This document shows positions 1 through 9,809 of a stretch of DNA of 64,000 nt, piece by piece. Each line of letters begins with the position of its first letter. The stretch's first letter is position 1. The translations under genes were made by a program, and so were the position numbers. The notes beneath the pieces were generated by a model. The model was not told the origin of the DNA and ran no database searches. It saw only the letters and a list, made by a program, of their open reading frames with translations. Origin of the DNA: JBQQPY01 sp052258065 (GTDB taxonomy: Bacteria > Pseudomonadota > Gammaproteobacteria > Enterobacterales > Enterobacteriaceae); assembly GCA_052258065.1 (NCBI GenBank), contig JBQQPY010000002.1, positions 62,001-126,000 of the forward strand, written 5' to 3'.

Positions 1-29
1 TCAAGCACGCCAGCTTCTGTGCTGAAAAA

Positions 30-645
30 ACATCCTGATTAATCATTTTATTCAGCTATTTCAATAGTCTATATGGCATTGTCAGTGCTTTCAATACCGC
101 TATAAAGAAACACGGTATAAATTCTCATAACTGATAACGTGGTTCAAATCGATACTCAAATTCGGGCAACCTCTTAACATATAAAGCTAGCGGTCGCTAG
201 TATCTGTAGGCAGAGCTGAAAAGTCTCTCAAAATAGAGAGATAGAAAACATATTATTACCCTCAAGTTGAAAGAAGGCAGTTAGCTAACCATGCCGAAAA
301 ACAAACTTAATCTACTAAGCCGAGAGTGTCTGAATCGTCATATTGAAAAGATTCAGATATTGCGAAGTGAAGACACTGCTTAGCAGACACGACGCAACCA
401 GATAAACGCGAAGATCGATTGACTTTGCATTACTGATAACGCTCGTATCAAAATCAAGCGTTTTATCCGCCATTTAATATGTGATTTGACACTAGATAAG
501 GAAGCATATGTTAGCCACGAATTTTATAGTAAGTGCCCGTTAAGACGTTTTTGACATTCCCTACCAGAGCATTTATCTACTTAAAATCGTTTATTCCTAG
601 AGTAGCTTAAGCTTGGCTAGATAAGATACGTACTTAGGAAAAACG
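30..645 (-). repeat. IS1595-derived 280-bp repeat, split by an IS630-B copy
   Basis: The two halves (about 30-169 and 493-645) match the dispersed repeat whose minus strand encodes the C-terminal end of an IS1595/ISXO2-like transposase (motif RYLAEF-YRFNRRYDLRAL). The halves join at a TA that is uninterrupted in the copy near 41630 (ttcggctagataac). The IS630-B fragment lies exactly at this point. Confidence 0.65.
170..492 (+). mobile_element. IS630-B remnant, internally deleted
   Basis: The left end resembles other IS630-B starts (cttaacat..aaagtgg). The right part translates with stops to CLNRHIEKI...ITDNARIKIKRF, the C-terminus of an IS630-family DDE transposase, and ends tttgacac next to TA. 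Most of the transposase is missing (about 320 bp remain of about 1.2 kb). Confidence 0.7.
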
Positions 646-714
646 TTATCGCGGCGCGGGCGCTGCGGTTAGGTCAGAATTCCGACGCCTCGGTGGCGAC
701 CCCAATCACTCTAG

Positions 715-1361
715 CTAAGGCGCTAGCCTATCAATTCGCCATCTGTCCTCTTCACGCCGATAGAGAAACCTGTCGTGCAAGCGGTGTGCACCGCCCTTCC
801 AGAATTCTATCGCATCGATAGTAACGCGGTAACCCCCAAAAGCTGGGTAGCGGTACCTTGCTGTTGGCAAATTCCTGTTTTATCTTCAGGAATTTATTTT
901 CCAACACGCCCCAGGCGGAGATACGGCTAGATTGCCGAGAGGCCCAGCTAGCTATCTGACTATCGCGCGGACGGCTGTAAAAGTATTTCATTACATCGAT
1001 GACCGAGAGCCGCTCTGCGCGGCCCAGTACGAGAACCTGACGCTCCAGCGCGTGCCAGGGAAAATGCAGGCTGATGCGGCAGTTATGCGCCAAATGAGTA
1101 GCTTTGCGGCTGTCAAGATTGGTGTAGAACACCATGCCCTGTCGATCAAAATGTTTAAGCAGTACGAGCCTCTGGTACGGCTGGCCGTTCGCGTCTACCG
1201 TACCTACGCACATGGCAGTGGCATCGGGAAGCTGCGCGGCGCAAGCTTGCTTGAGCCACTGCTCGAACAAATCCATAGGCTCTGCCGTTAAATCAGCACG
1301 GCGAAGCCGGCCGGGTATATTCCCTGCGTAGGGTAGTAATATCGATTGAATGTTCAGTCAT
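715..1361 (-). pseudogene. pdxH: pdxH, pyridoxamine/pyridoxine 5'-phosphate oxidase (frameshifted)
   Basis: PdxH is the FMN enzyme that makes pyridoxal 5'-phosphate from PNP or PMP. A 174-codon open part (752-1276) covers the conserved core, including QPYQRLVLLKHFD, MVFYTN and SRPRDSQIASW. The ATG at 1361 starts a short N-terminus (LRREYTR) that loses frame near 1310 before ADLTAEPMDLFEQW. A second frameshift lies at the G5 run (C5 on plus, 833-837). After it the C-terminus continues in another frame as YRVTIDAIEFWKGGAHRLHD to a TAG at 715-717. With two lesions the normal 218-residue protein cannot be made directly, so I call it a pseudogene. Its upstream neighbour mliC is also decayed, matching enterobacterial order. 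If the gene is truly dead, the cell needs B6 from its host or a partner symbiont. Confidence 0.88.
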
Positions 1362-1440
1362 GATTTGCTGAAAAAGTGAGCATGAAAGGCTTTATTGTGC
1401 GCCGTGAAGCTAAAAATCTCAATCATTTACCTGCCGCGCG

Positions 1441-1741
1441 CTAGAAAACTAAATCGTCGAGGATGATTTTTTCTTTCTGCTTAATAAACGATGATCACCG
1501 TCTCTTTGACTAGAAATTATACTTCTCATCTCTATAATGGGCGCGGGAGGGAGTAGCGACTTGCAGTAAACTCAACTACTGGTCGTCAAAAATAAAGTTT
1601 ATCCGTTCGCAGGCGTTATTTAACGTCAGCGTGCCGCATTGACAATAGAAGGTTTCCGTTTTCGCGGATCAGCCGCCGAGATAGCTACAAGTCTAAGACA
1701 GCAAGTTCCAGAGAGAGCATTATCATCAGATTTCGCATCAT
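1441..1741 (-). pseudogene. mliC: mliC, lysozyme-inhibitor lipoprotein (decayed)
   Basis: The minus strand gives an ATG at 1741 followed by a degraded signal-like MMRNLMIMLSLEL. Shifted frames then resemble MliC: YCQCGTLTLNNACERINF, FDDQ, ARYRDEKYNF, KKKIILDDLVF, with a stop at 1441. Length (about 100 codons) fits the 109-residue E. coli protein. MliC is a membrane-anchored inhibitor of C-type lysozyme. Several frameshifts and internal stops show it is dead. The pdxH-mliC order is the usual enterobacterial one, which supports the call although the similarity is weak. Confidence 0.6.
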
Positions 1742-1957
1742 CTTGATCTCTTTGCACTCCGCCTCTCTTGCACGGCAATGTAACAATTAAAGGTAACTCA
1801 TCTAGTTTTGTGGCAAGAGGTCAGAAAACTTCATGAAATATCAAGATTTTACTAATGATCTAATTTTATGAAAAACCAGTGCAATAAAAATTCAAACAAT
1901 TAACTGTATTAGTTAGTGTATTTACATTTTATATTTTTAATATCATTATTTAGAATA
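1742..1957. other. Non-coding stretch upstream of mliC remnant
   Basis: No gene or known element recognised. Composition falls to strongly AT-rich towards the MITE-like repeat that follows. Confidence 0.5.
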
Positions 1958-2283
1958 GTAATTCTATACCTAATTTTTTATTTTACTGCAAAAATAAGAA
2001 ACTATAAATAGATCCCTTACTTTTCAGAGGTATAGATAATTAAACTATTTTATAAACTTAGAATATAAGATCTTAAATCTCATATCTTTATTATATTTTT
2101 TGGTTTATTTTTTGCTTGGCTTAAGGTTTTTCCTTAACCTGTAATGATTCTAGTTTTAAGACAAAAGTAATGGTCATAAATTAATTATAAGTAATCAACC
2201 TTTATTAATTAAAACTTATTGATTTTATTTGTTTTTGATTTTCACTGATTGTTATATTTATTTTTAATTTAAATGTGGAATGA
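1958..2283. repeat. MITE-like AT-rich repeat
   Basis: This shares long stretches with 12241-12520, including ataagatcttaaatctcat and aatgattctagttttaag. The ends are degenerate inverted repeats: ttctatacctaatttttt on the left and tttaaatgtggaatga on the right. No coding capacity was seen. Confidence 0.65.
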
Positions 2284-2284
2284 G

Positions 2285-2483
2285 GGATGTATCACAATGC
2301 AACATCATCAATGTATTTACAACTTTCTGTACGGCATACTTACCCTTACTGACCAACGCTTTCAGTTATGTTTTTTCTTCCTGCATGAAAGATAACGATG
2401 TATTTTCCATTCTTCTATTTTGCGTGATTTCTTCAGATCTAGCAACAGATACTGCAACCTCTACTTTTTACATGTTAAGATAT
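2285..2483 (-). mobile_element. IS630-B remnant, 5' end only
   Basis: It matches the transposase start region of the other IS630-B copies in reverse orientation (N-terminal helix-turn-helix part, with agatactgcaacctctac near the terminus). The terminus abuts TA at 2484, where an IS630-A copy begins. Confidence 0.65.
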
Positions 2484-2485
2484 TA

Positions 2486-3178
2486 GAGAACGTTTCATCT
2501 ATTATTGCAGTTTGTTAAATAGCTATTCATCTATATGCTTTAACTAATTATTTTCTCTAAGGCCTAAATAATAGTGAGAACTTAAGATTGAGAATAATCA
2601 AATTGATTAAATCGGGTAGCCCTATACATGCAGCGGCAATAGATATTAAGTAAGCTCTTCTTCTGCGGCCCCTTGGAGTCAGTAATTCTATGAGACCAGA
2701 AATTACAAAGCTAAACCTATAGGCAACCCGAATCAGGGCAACGATGCCCGCCTGATGTCTCATAGGCTTACTAGAAAGCGATGACACTCACAGCTAACAT
2801 ACGTCTATCTTGATTAAGTAAAACTTCGCTATTCGATAGAGCAATCAATTAATATACTATCCTTGTTTATGTAGAAAAGACCCTTATTCAAGAAATATCG
2901 TAATAATAAATAATCTGGCTACTCATAAAGTAGATACTATACGAGAAACTATTGAGGCTAAAGATTTAATGTTTCTTTACCTCCGCTCCTTACTCATAAG
3001 ATTTAAATCTTATCGAGATCGCGCTTCCTAAGCTGAAATCAATGTTCAGAAAAGCTTCAGCAAGCACTGTTGATTTACTGTGAAATGCAATCCGCTCAAA
3101 TTATTGAGTTAATTTCTTATAAAAATTGTAGCAATTTTGTCGTAGCAGAATATATATCGGAATATGTGAAAAATGCTC
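2486..3178 (+). mobile_element. IS630-A remnant, internally deleted
   Basis: The left end gagaacgtttcatctatt and right end ggaatatgtgaaaaatgctc are imperfect inverted repeats flanked by TA. The 3' half retains the block corresponding to YLPDLNPIEIAFSNLKSLLRK of IS630 transposases (taaatcttatcgagatcgcg). At 693 bp it is about 320 bp shorter than the best copy (17945-18960). Confidence 0.75.
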
Positions 3179-3180
3179 TA

Positions 3181-3290
3181 TCCGAATTTAGATGTTGATT
3201 TAACCGACATTATGACTTGAGAGCACTGATACAGCGCTCCTTTGTGTCTGCATCAAAAACACTTACAATGCTATGCAGTCTGTCGAGACC
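3181..3290 (+). repeat. IS1595-derived repeat, right part of sense copy
   Basis: Starting at the TA next to the IS630-A end, the sequence reads EF-C-FNRHYDLRALIQRSF and then a degraded C-terminus, as in the other IS1595-derived repeats. It starts at the same site where the copy at 30-645 is interrupted. Confidence 0.6.
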
Positions 3291-3394
3291 AACTAATCAA
3301 AATACACAGACAGGTGGTTAGATATTCACAACTACTTTCTTTTAATTATTACAGCTTGATGCGGCATCAAGGTCAAGAAAAAATAAAATATAAT

Positions 3395-3678
3395 ACCTGA
3401 TTATACACTTTTCTCAGCCACTCTTAACAGGCTGTATCGTATTGTGGATGCTTTAAATGCCGCTATCAAGATAGAGTAGCATGAGCCTCAAGCAATAACA
3501 TTAGTTAAATCAATGCTCAATTTTTACAAGTAACAACGCGTATGTTGGCCACAAATTGTGTGGTCAGTGTCGATTGTAGTGTTTTGATATTCTCCAGAAG
3601 AATATTCATTTACTTGAAAGTGTCTATTTCTATTGTGGCTTAAACTTTGCCAATGCGGTACGTAATTAGGGAAAATTA
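3395..3678 (-). repeat. IS1595-derived 280-bp repeat (full length)
   Basis: Uninterrupted copy running from aacaggctgtatcgtattg to ggtacgtaattagggaaaatt. The minus strand encodes the decayed C-terminal end of an ISXO2-like transposase. Confidence 0.65.
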
Positions 3679-3806
3679 TGATGAAACAATATGAGATTCA
3701 AGATCTTACACGATCTGAACTCATAAAAAGTCAAACTTTTTAAAAAAAATTATTTATCATTTTCTACTTTTCAGTAAGATGAAAAAATTAGGTGCAAAAT
3801 AACGGG
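3679..3806. repeat. MITE-like repeat, half copy
   Basis: It runs from atgatgaaacaatatgag to aaaaaattaggtgcaaaat, matching half of the 12241-12520 element with its terminal inverted repeat. It joins the IS1595-derived repeat directly. Confidence 0.6.
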
Positions 3807-4520
3807 TTAAATAATCGAGACAAGAGAGAAAAACATAGCAGATATAAAATTAATCTACGTCACTGCGGTGATGAGCACTGACGAGCTGGACCGTGTATTA
3901 CTAGTCAGAAACGAAATACGGCCTGCTTTATACATCCGGGAGACAAAATCAAAGCGGATGAGCGGCCGGTAACAGCTTTGTATACTTGAAGTCAAAATAT
4001 AACAATGATTAGCCTTCATAGTTAATCAACTATAAAATATAAAATCATAGCTACTCTTAAATCTTGCATAAATTCTAAAAATCTTATGAGGTTATCTTGT
4101 TATTGTTGCAGCTCAATTTTTAACTGATTACAATGCGTAATCAGAAACAGCTCGTTGTCACTAGAATAGTACTCTATTTAGCTAAAATAATACGGAACGT
4201 ATCGCGACTTGCAAGGTTCATTAGAACCTACAACTACTGCCGATGCTGTTTCGTAAGCTTAACGCCATCGCAGATACTTTAATGTCTTTCCGATATCTAG
4301 TATCTAGCATTCTATACAAGAGTATTTTTTATAAGAGCATCCTGTACATAAGAGTATTCTATTGCCAATTTTCCAAAGTATTTTTTCAATCTCTACACTA
4401 TTAACAGAAACCAGTGTTGCGCTGATAAACAAGAAGATGTGTTGCTGCATAAGGGTCCCTTAGTATGTTTCTTTTTTGCTATATGATATAGAGTAGTTTA
4501 TCTAAACCTCTATAAACATG
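3807..4520. other. Unassigned decayed stretch upstream of cpxR
   Basis: No gene recognised. A GC-richer patch at about 3850-4000 may be old coding sequence; in enterobacteria cpxP lies divergent here, but I could not match it. Around 4310-4365 there are imperfect repeats of the type ataagagtattct. Confidence 0.4.
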
Positions 4521-4539
4521 CGTCAGAAAATATAACGTT

Positions 4540-4721
4540 ACATAAATCATATATCAGAAAGGATTAATAGTATATTTATATCAGGAGATCAATAATCGTT
4601 ATTTCTCAGCCAAAGTTCACAAAACAGTCTAACTATTTGTATTTTTTATATATAAAGAATTTATTTATAGTTTCCTGCTTTTCGGTAATATGAAAAAAGA
4701 AAATCAGGTGCGGAATGACGG
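4540..4721. repeat. MITE-like repeat ending 8 bp before cpxR
   Basis: It ends in tttatagtttcctgctttt then aatcaggtgcggaatgac, the terminal inverted repeat of the MITE-like family. The end lies a few bases before the cpxR start, so the native cpxR upstream region has been replaced. An upstream in-frame ATG at 4690 belongs to the repeat and is unlikely to be the real start. Confidence 0.65.
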
Positions 4722-4728
4722 AAATAAA

Positions 4729-5427
4729 ATGAATAAAATCCTTTTGGTTGATGATGACCGCGAATTAACGTCGTTGTTGAAGGAGCTATTAGAAATGGAA
4801 GGCTTTAACGTCCAGGTGGCTCATAGCGGAGAACAAGCGTTAAGCCAGTTGAATAGTTCTGTTCACTTATTGCTTCTGGATGTGATAATGCCAGGAAAGA
4901 ATGGCATTGATACTTTGAAAGAGCTGCGTCAGCAGTACCAGACGCCGGTCATTATGCTGACTGCACGCGGTAGCGAGCCGAATCGCGTTTTGGGCTTAGA
5001 GTTGGGGGCAGATGATTATTTACCCAAACCGTTCAACGATCGCGAACTAGTGGCGCGCATTCGGGCAATACTGCGCCGCTCGCATTGGACTGAACAACAA
5101 CAGACTGGCGAGGCCGCCATGCCGTCCCTCAAGGTGGATTTTCTGTGCCTAAATCCAGGACGGCAGGAAGCAACTTTCGATAATACGCCACTGGAATTAA
5201 CCAGTACCGAATTTACCTTGCTGTATTTACTTATACAGAATCTAGGCCAGGTAGTGTCGCGCGAGCATTTAAGCCAAGCAGTTTTAGGCAAGCGATTGAC
5301 GCCTTTTGACCGGGCTATTGATATGCATATTTCTAATTTACGTCGCAAGCTTCCGGAACGCAAAGACGGGCATCCATGGTTTAAAACGCTGCGCTGCCGA
5401 GGCTATTTGATGGTATCCTCTGCATGA
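4729..5427 (+). CDS. cpxR: CpxR, envelope-stress response regulator
   Basis: The 232-residue product starting MNKILLVDDDRELTSLL has exactly the E. coli CpxR length, so I use the ATG at 4729 and not the upstream in-frame ATG at 4690, which lies in a repeat. The receiver domain (about residues 1-115) has the acidic pocket DDD at 8-10, the phosphoacceptor Asp51 (LLLLDVIMPGKNG) and the Lys in LPKPF. The C-terminal winged-helix DNA-binding domain (about 130-230) contains LELTSTEFTLLYLL and RAIDMHISNLRRKL. CpxA phosphorylates CpxR when envelope proteins misfold. The stop overlaps the cpxA start (ATGA), so the pair is translationally coupled. It is fully intact amid decay. The promoter region is displaced by a MITE-like repeat, and the partner gene cpxP was not found. 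Confidence 0.96.
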   Translation: MNKILLVDDDRELTSLLKELLEMEGFNVQVAHSGEQALSQLNSSVHLLLLDVIMPGKNGIDTLKELRQQYQTPVIMLTARGSEPNRVLGLELGADDYLPKPFNDRELVARIRAILRRSHWTEQQQTGEAAMPSLKVDFLCLNPGRQEATFDNTPLELTSTEFTLLYLLIQNLGQVVSREHLSQAVLGKRLTPFDRAIDMHISNLRRKLPERKDGHPWFKTLRCRGYLMVSSA

Positions 5428-6806
5428 TCAATAGTTTGGCTTTACGCATATTTGCCATCTTTAGGTTGACCCTTTCCTTGGCACTCATGTGTATGCTTAT
5501 TGTGCTCAACCTAGACTCTAGCCAAATAACGCAATTGCTCTACAGAAAGGAGCGTCAGAGCGTGATGTTAAAACAGCATGTAGATGCGGAGCTAGCCGCC
5601 GAGCAAGCTAACGCTCTGATGTGTTGGCGCCGGCTTTTTCTAGCCATCGATCAATGCGCGGCGCCCGGACAGCGCTTAATTCTGGCAAGTAGCGAAGGGC
5701 GCATCATCACTGCTAAACACAATAAAATACACATTATCCGTAATTTCATCGATCAATTAGACAATACCGAGCATCCGCAGAAGAAAAAATATGGCCACGT
5801 AGAACTGGCGGGACCTTTCGCCATTCATGACAGCGAGAACAATTATCAGCTTTACCAGATTCAGCCCGCCGGTGGTGCCAAGTCGGTGTTCATTAGCCCG
5901 CTCTTTGATGGCCTCCTATTACTGCTGATTATTATGATACTTATCCACACTCTCCTGCTCTTGTGGCTGGCCTGGAACTTAGCCAAGCCAGCCCGCAAAC
6001 TGAAGCACACTGTCAACAAAGTAGCGCCAGAGGATGCACGGCAAAATCTAACGCTTGAAGTTAAGACGCAAGAATTCTTAGCCACTGACGTCTGTTTCAA
6101 GCAGATCGTCAGAGCGTTGGAGCGGATTGTGATCGCTCAGCAGCGTTTACTGTCGGACATTTCTCATGAGTTGCGCACACCGTTAACCAGACTACAACTG
6201 GCTACCGCGCTTATGCGCCGGCGCCACGGCGAGGGAGATGAACTCGCACGCATAGAGACCGAGGCTCAGCGGCTCGATTCAATGATTAACGATTTGCTAG
6301 TGCTGTCCCGCAATCAGCATAAAAATAAGCTGTCGCCGAAAGTTTTAAAGGTCAACGAGTTATGGTCGAATGTGCTTCGCGATGCACAGTTTGAAGCGAA
6401 ACAAATGGACAAAAGCCTAGAGCTTACATCGCCGCCAGGCAACTGGACACTGATAGGGAATGCTTCTGCGCTGGATAGCGCACTAGAGAATATCGTACGC
6501 AACGCTCTGCGTTATGCGCACCGGCGGATCTCGGTCGGGTTTAGCGCCGATCAGCAGGGCATCACCATAACCGTAGATGATGATGGGCCCGGCGTCAGCA
6601 AGGATAACCGCAAGCAGATTTTCCGACCGTTCTACCGCGCGGATGAAGCGCAAGATCGTGAGTCCGGTGGCACCGGTCTTGGGCTAACGATAGTTGAAAA
6701 CGCTGTTATGCAGCATCGCGGCTGGGTAAAGGCAGAAGACAGCCCGCTCGGCGGGCTGCGGCTGATTATCTGGCTTCCCCTTTTGCTCAACGCTGAAGTT
6801 GGCTAA
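5424..6806 (+). CDS. cpxA: CpxA, envelope-stress sensor histidine kinase
   Basis: This 460-residue inner-membrane kinase (E. coli 457) has two transmembrane segments at about residues 8-30 and 162-185 that frame a periplasmic sensor domain. A HAMP region and the DHp H-box (SDISHELRTPLTRLQ, His248) follow. The ATP-binding domain has the N-box NIVRNALRYA, the G1 box DDDGPGV and the G2 box GGTGLGLTI. It phosphorylates and dephosphorylates CpxR. The start overlaps the cpxR stop. The C-terminus departs from the usual end after IIWLPL. The TAA stop lies at the TA target of the IS630-A copy that follows (6804-6806), so the insertion appears to supply the stop and has changed only the last few residues. 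Confidence 0.96.
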   Translation: MINSLALRIFAIFRLTLSLALMCMLIVLNLDSSQITQLLYRKERQSVMLKQHVDAELAAEQANALMCWRRLFLAIDQCAAPGQRLILASSEGRIITAKHNKIHIIRNFIDQLDNTEHPQKKKYGHVELAGPFAIHDSENNYQLYQIQPAGGAKSVFISPLFDGLLLLLIIMILIHTLLLLWLAWNLAKPARKLKHTVNKVAPEDARQNLTLEVKTQEFLATDVCFKQIVRALERIVIAQQRLLSDISHELRTPLTRLQLATALMRRRHGEGDELARIETEAQRLDSMINDLLVLSRNQHKNKLSPKVLKVNELWSNVLRDAQFEAKQMDKSLELTSPPGNWTLIGNASALDSALENIVRNALRYAHRRISVGFSADQQGITITVDDDGPGVSKDNRKQIFRPFYRADEAQDRESGGTGLGLTIVENAVMQHRGWVKAEDSPLGGLRLIIWLPLLLNAEVG

Positions 6807-7813
6807 AGTATTTTACTATTCATTCTTGTTTATATTCTGCTGTAACAAAAAAATATCGCAATCTTTATAAGAAATTCACTTAATATCTTGAACAATTGCA
6901 TTCTATAGCGAATCAACGGTTCTTCCTGCAGCTTTTCTGAATAGTAATTTCAGCTTGGGAAATGCTATCTCGATAGGGTTTAGATCTGCTGAATAAGGCG
7001 GAAGATAAAAGAATTACATCTTTAGCTTCACTAGGCTTGTCGTACACTATTAACTTCATGAGCAACTGAATTATCCATTATCACGATATTTCTTGATACA
7101 AGCTCAGAAGATAAGTATATGCTTCTGTAAAAGCAAGGACAGACAGTATTTTCGTGTCCTTCTCTATCGAGTAGCCACAGTTTCACTTAATCCAGAGTGA
7201 GCATCGTTATTTCCAGTAGGCGGATGTAACCTTATTTCGGCATAGTTTATCTCGTCTTCTGCCACCTTTTGATTTATGCATATTTATTGTTGTTGTCTTT
7301 TTATCAATAAAAATATTTTCTGTTTAAAAATATGACATTTCCAGACCTTAGTTTTTGCACATGAACTAGATTATAGTAGTAGCATGCACAGTCTTTTTAA
7401 CCATTATTATATGATGGCAAAAGCATGATGGAGTGGCAAAATTCATTTGAATTCCGAAAGTATTTTTTAGAGAAGCCTGTATTTCAAGCAGAGTTAGATC
7501 ACAAGAATCATCAATACTCCTCAGGATAAAATCCTGAATACACAATCAATTTTTTATTTACAATTCGAGTTTTTCTAGGCATGGGGAGATAACTTCCGAC
7601 CTTATAGAATTTCTTGCTTCCACGAGCCGCAGTAGAAGTTCCTATTTAGTATCTATCCGCCGCTATGCGTGTAGGTCTATCAGACTCAATCAGTCCGATT
7701 ATTCGCAATCCCAAGTTCTCACCGCAAGAATTTACCATGTAGAACTCAGAAAATTAACTATGGCATATAGATGAATAGTTATTTAATTAACTGAAATATA
7801 TTAAAAGGCGCTC
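6806..7813 (-). mobile_element. IS630-A remnant, nearly full length
   Basis: It is 1008 bp between TA dinucleotides at 6804 and 7814. The left end agtattttactattcatt and right end aaaaggcgctc resemble the other IS630-A termini. The minus strand holds a transposase full of stops and frameshifts, including the reverse complement of the DLNPIE block near 6965-6990. Not functional. Confidence 0.8.
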
Positions 7814-7815
7814 TA

Positions 7816-8690
7816 GCATCTTAATAGATAAAAAGTGGCGGTCGCAGCATCCGTGATCAGAGCGGAAGCGATCCTATCAAATAGAGGAATGGGGAATATA
7901 TTCTTAGCCTCACGTCGGAAGAAAAGGCGAAACTGGAAGGGAAGCGTTAGTCAGCAATAGTAAGCGTGGCGCATATTAATGTATTGATTTTTTGAATTGC
8001 TATACATTCATTAAACGTGTAAAGCACCGAATCGCGAAGCGTTACCCAGAAGTTTACAAAAGGTATTTCCAAGATCAATCGGCTTAGGCGTTATTTTATC
8101 TAATAATGGCTCGAGGCAATCCTCAGCCAGAAACCGAGCAAGCGGGTGCATGACTGTATTGTGAATGGCAATGCCTGAGTATTAAATTGCGCTAAAATGC
8201 AGCAAGCTGCCATAGGAGCGCGACAGTGCACCCCTTAACTGTTTGCCGATAAAGCTGTAGAGCTGCAATATATTAAGATGATCTCCCTTAAAAAAGTGAG
8301 GCGCACACTAAAAAAACTGAAACCGTAGACGAAGATCGGCCGGCTTATACCACCAGTAATCAATGCTGAATGCGTTTCGGCTATGCCGAATATGCTAAAC
8401 GCATATCGTCGACTCTATGATCTGATGCATTCAGTAGCTTCCATGGACGAGATCCTTCAGTAGCTTCCATGGACGAGATCCTTTATTAGTTGATTGGGGA
8501 TACACGCGGAGCGCTGTCGTTGAGGTCTAGGAAACCTGCTAGGGAAAACCATAGACACACACAGGATGGCGATGAGTAATGTTTCTATAGCCAGTAAGCT
8601 GTTTGCCAGTCGGCAGTTAATCAGAGTGACTGAGCATAGAATATGCATCGATTGGGCTTATTTTTTAAAAATATTAAAGCATAATATTCC
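7816..8690 (+). mobile_element. IS630-B remnant, 5' and middle part
   Basis: It begins at the TA ending the IS630-A copy (gcatcttaatagataaaaagtgg). It carries the decayed N-terminal and middle part of the transposase up to about gttgattgggg...gactgagcatagaa. The 3' part with the C-terminal catalytic region is missing. It contains a 26-bp tandem duplication at 8432-8483. Confidence 0.7.
8432..8483. repeat. 26-bp direct tandem duplication
   Basis: The unit beginning cagtagcttccatggacgag occurs twice in direct succession (8432-8457 and 8458-8483), identical in both. It lies inside a dead IS630-B copy and looks like recent replication slippage. Confidence 0.9.
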
Positions 8691-8779
8691 CGAATATGCT
8701 AGATTATATACTATCCATGGATAAAGTAAGTACCTATCATCTAGATTATCATGCGCTTATCTCATGCGGTGTTTATCGT

Positions 8780-9545
8780 GGTGTATCAGTCTTGTCGTCA
8801 GCTAGACTGCGCAGACGTGTGGCCACAAACCGCCACCAGATCCGGCGCCGCATTCAAAACCGACGCTGCTAAAAGACTAATCTATCTCTCCTGACGGCCT
8901 ATCGCTGCACAACCTGTCTTATACCCACGCAAGGCACACCCGTCGGCGGCCGCATGAGCTGATACAGATAGTAAGACGACTAAACCGGTACCTATTTTCG
9001 CCTCTCTTCCGGAGCTACCTAATTGCCGAAAATATTCGCGTGCGCCGTTTATCACCCCTTCGAAGACCTTGCAATGAAATCTCCGTAGCGTGATCAAGCA
9101 TGATGCTGCAGTTGATCTGCACCGGGAAATCTACGCCAAAGGAGACGGCAATCTGATTCTGGAAATAAATCGCCCGTACCTGACGATTTTGATACTAGAG
9201 TCGGTGGCCGACACAGGAAGCCGGCAGGGACTCGAACTCCTTAAGGTACAGGAGCGACATGGAATCTTTATCTACCCCCGGATTATGCAGCCACGCCGAG
9301 CAGATATCGCGTGCGTGCAAGAAAGTGATTCCTGAGTCAGCGCTGTAGACCTCTTCCACTACTTCATGTATGGAGATAGTCGGCATAATAGGCTTACTAT
9401 ATTCGCTAGCATATAGCTCAATGCACTGCCCGGGTTTTTGTCCTTTAGCAAGATTAAACTGGCTCGCATGTGCTCACAATCGACCAGCAATCGCGCTTCG
9501 GCTTTAATGTTACTCGATTACTCACTTTACCCAGCCCAGCATAAG
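8780..9545 (-). pseudogene. cysE: cysE, serine O-acetyltransferase (decayed)
   Basis: CysE acetylates serine, the first committed step of cysteine synthesis. Several minus-strand frames give clear CysE pieces in order. These include LVW and MLASFNLAKG-like segments near 9440-9540, then PTISIHEVVEEVYSAD and PGVDKDSMSLLYLKEFESL (9195-9386), and finally AKIGTGLVVLLSVSAHAAAD (8882-9097), which matches the left-handed beta-helix end. The gaps are frameshifted and the hexapeptide-repeat middle is largely lost. The gene sits just downstream of gpsA as in other enterobacteria. It is certainly non-functional. Confidence 0.85.
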
Positions 9546-9549
9546 ATCT

Positions 9550-9790
9550 ACTAGAACAGAAACTTTTCACGTAGATGAATACTTTGCTTAAGAATGGGAA
9601 ATGCCATAATGAGCATTTACTATGCAATTCTTGCCAACATACGCTTCGTTACCTGGGCAAATTTTGGCGTCGTCTTAACGGACGTCATGACTTCAGATCA
9701 TCGATAGCAAGCTTCTTGGTAACGGCATTGAAAGCATGCATAATACCATATCTTGTATGAAGTTTAGATAAGCAAACCTCTTTTATTCCT
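9550..9790 (+). repeat. IS1595-derived repeat (sense copy)
   Basis: An open stretch at 9575-9760 reads MNTLLKN, then RYLGKFWRRLNGRHDF and VTALKACIIPY. This matches the C-terminal end of ISXO2-like (IS1595 family) transposases, where R-NRR-DL is typical. No upstream catalytic part is present. Confidence 0.7.
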
Positions 9791-9809
9791 GCATGAAAAG
9801 CCTCCCCCC

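Noticed and set aside
932..1331. Plus-strand frames across pdxH
   Set aside because: Antisense shadows of the pdxH remnant with no recognisable product.
4690..4728. Upstream ATG as cpxR start
   Set aside because: It lies in the MITE-like repeat and adds 13 residues absent from CpxR proteins.
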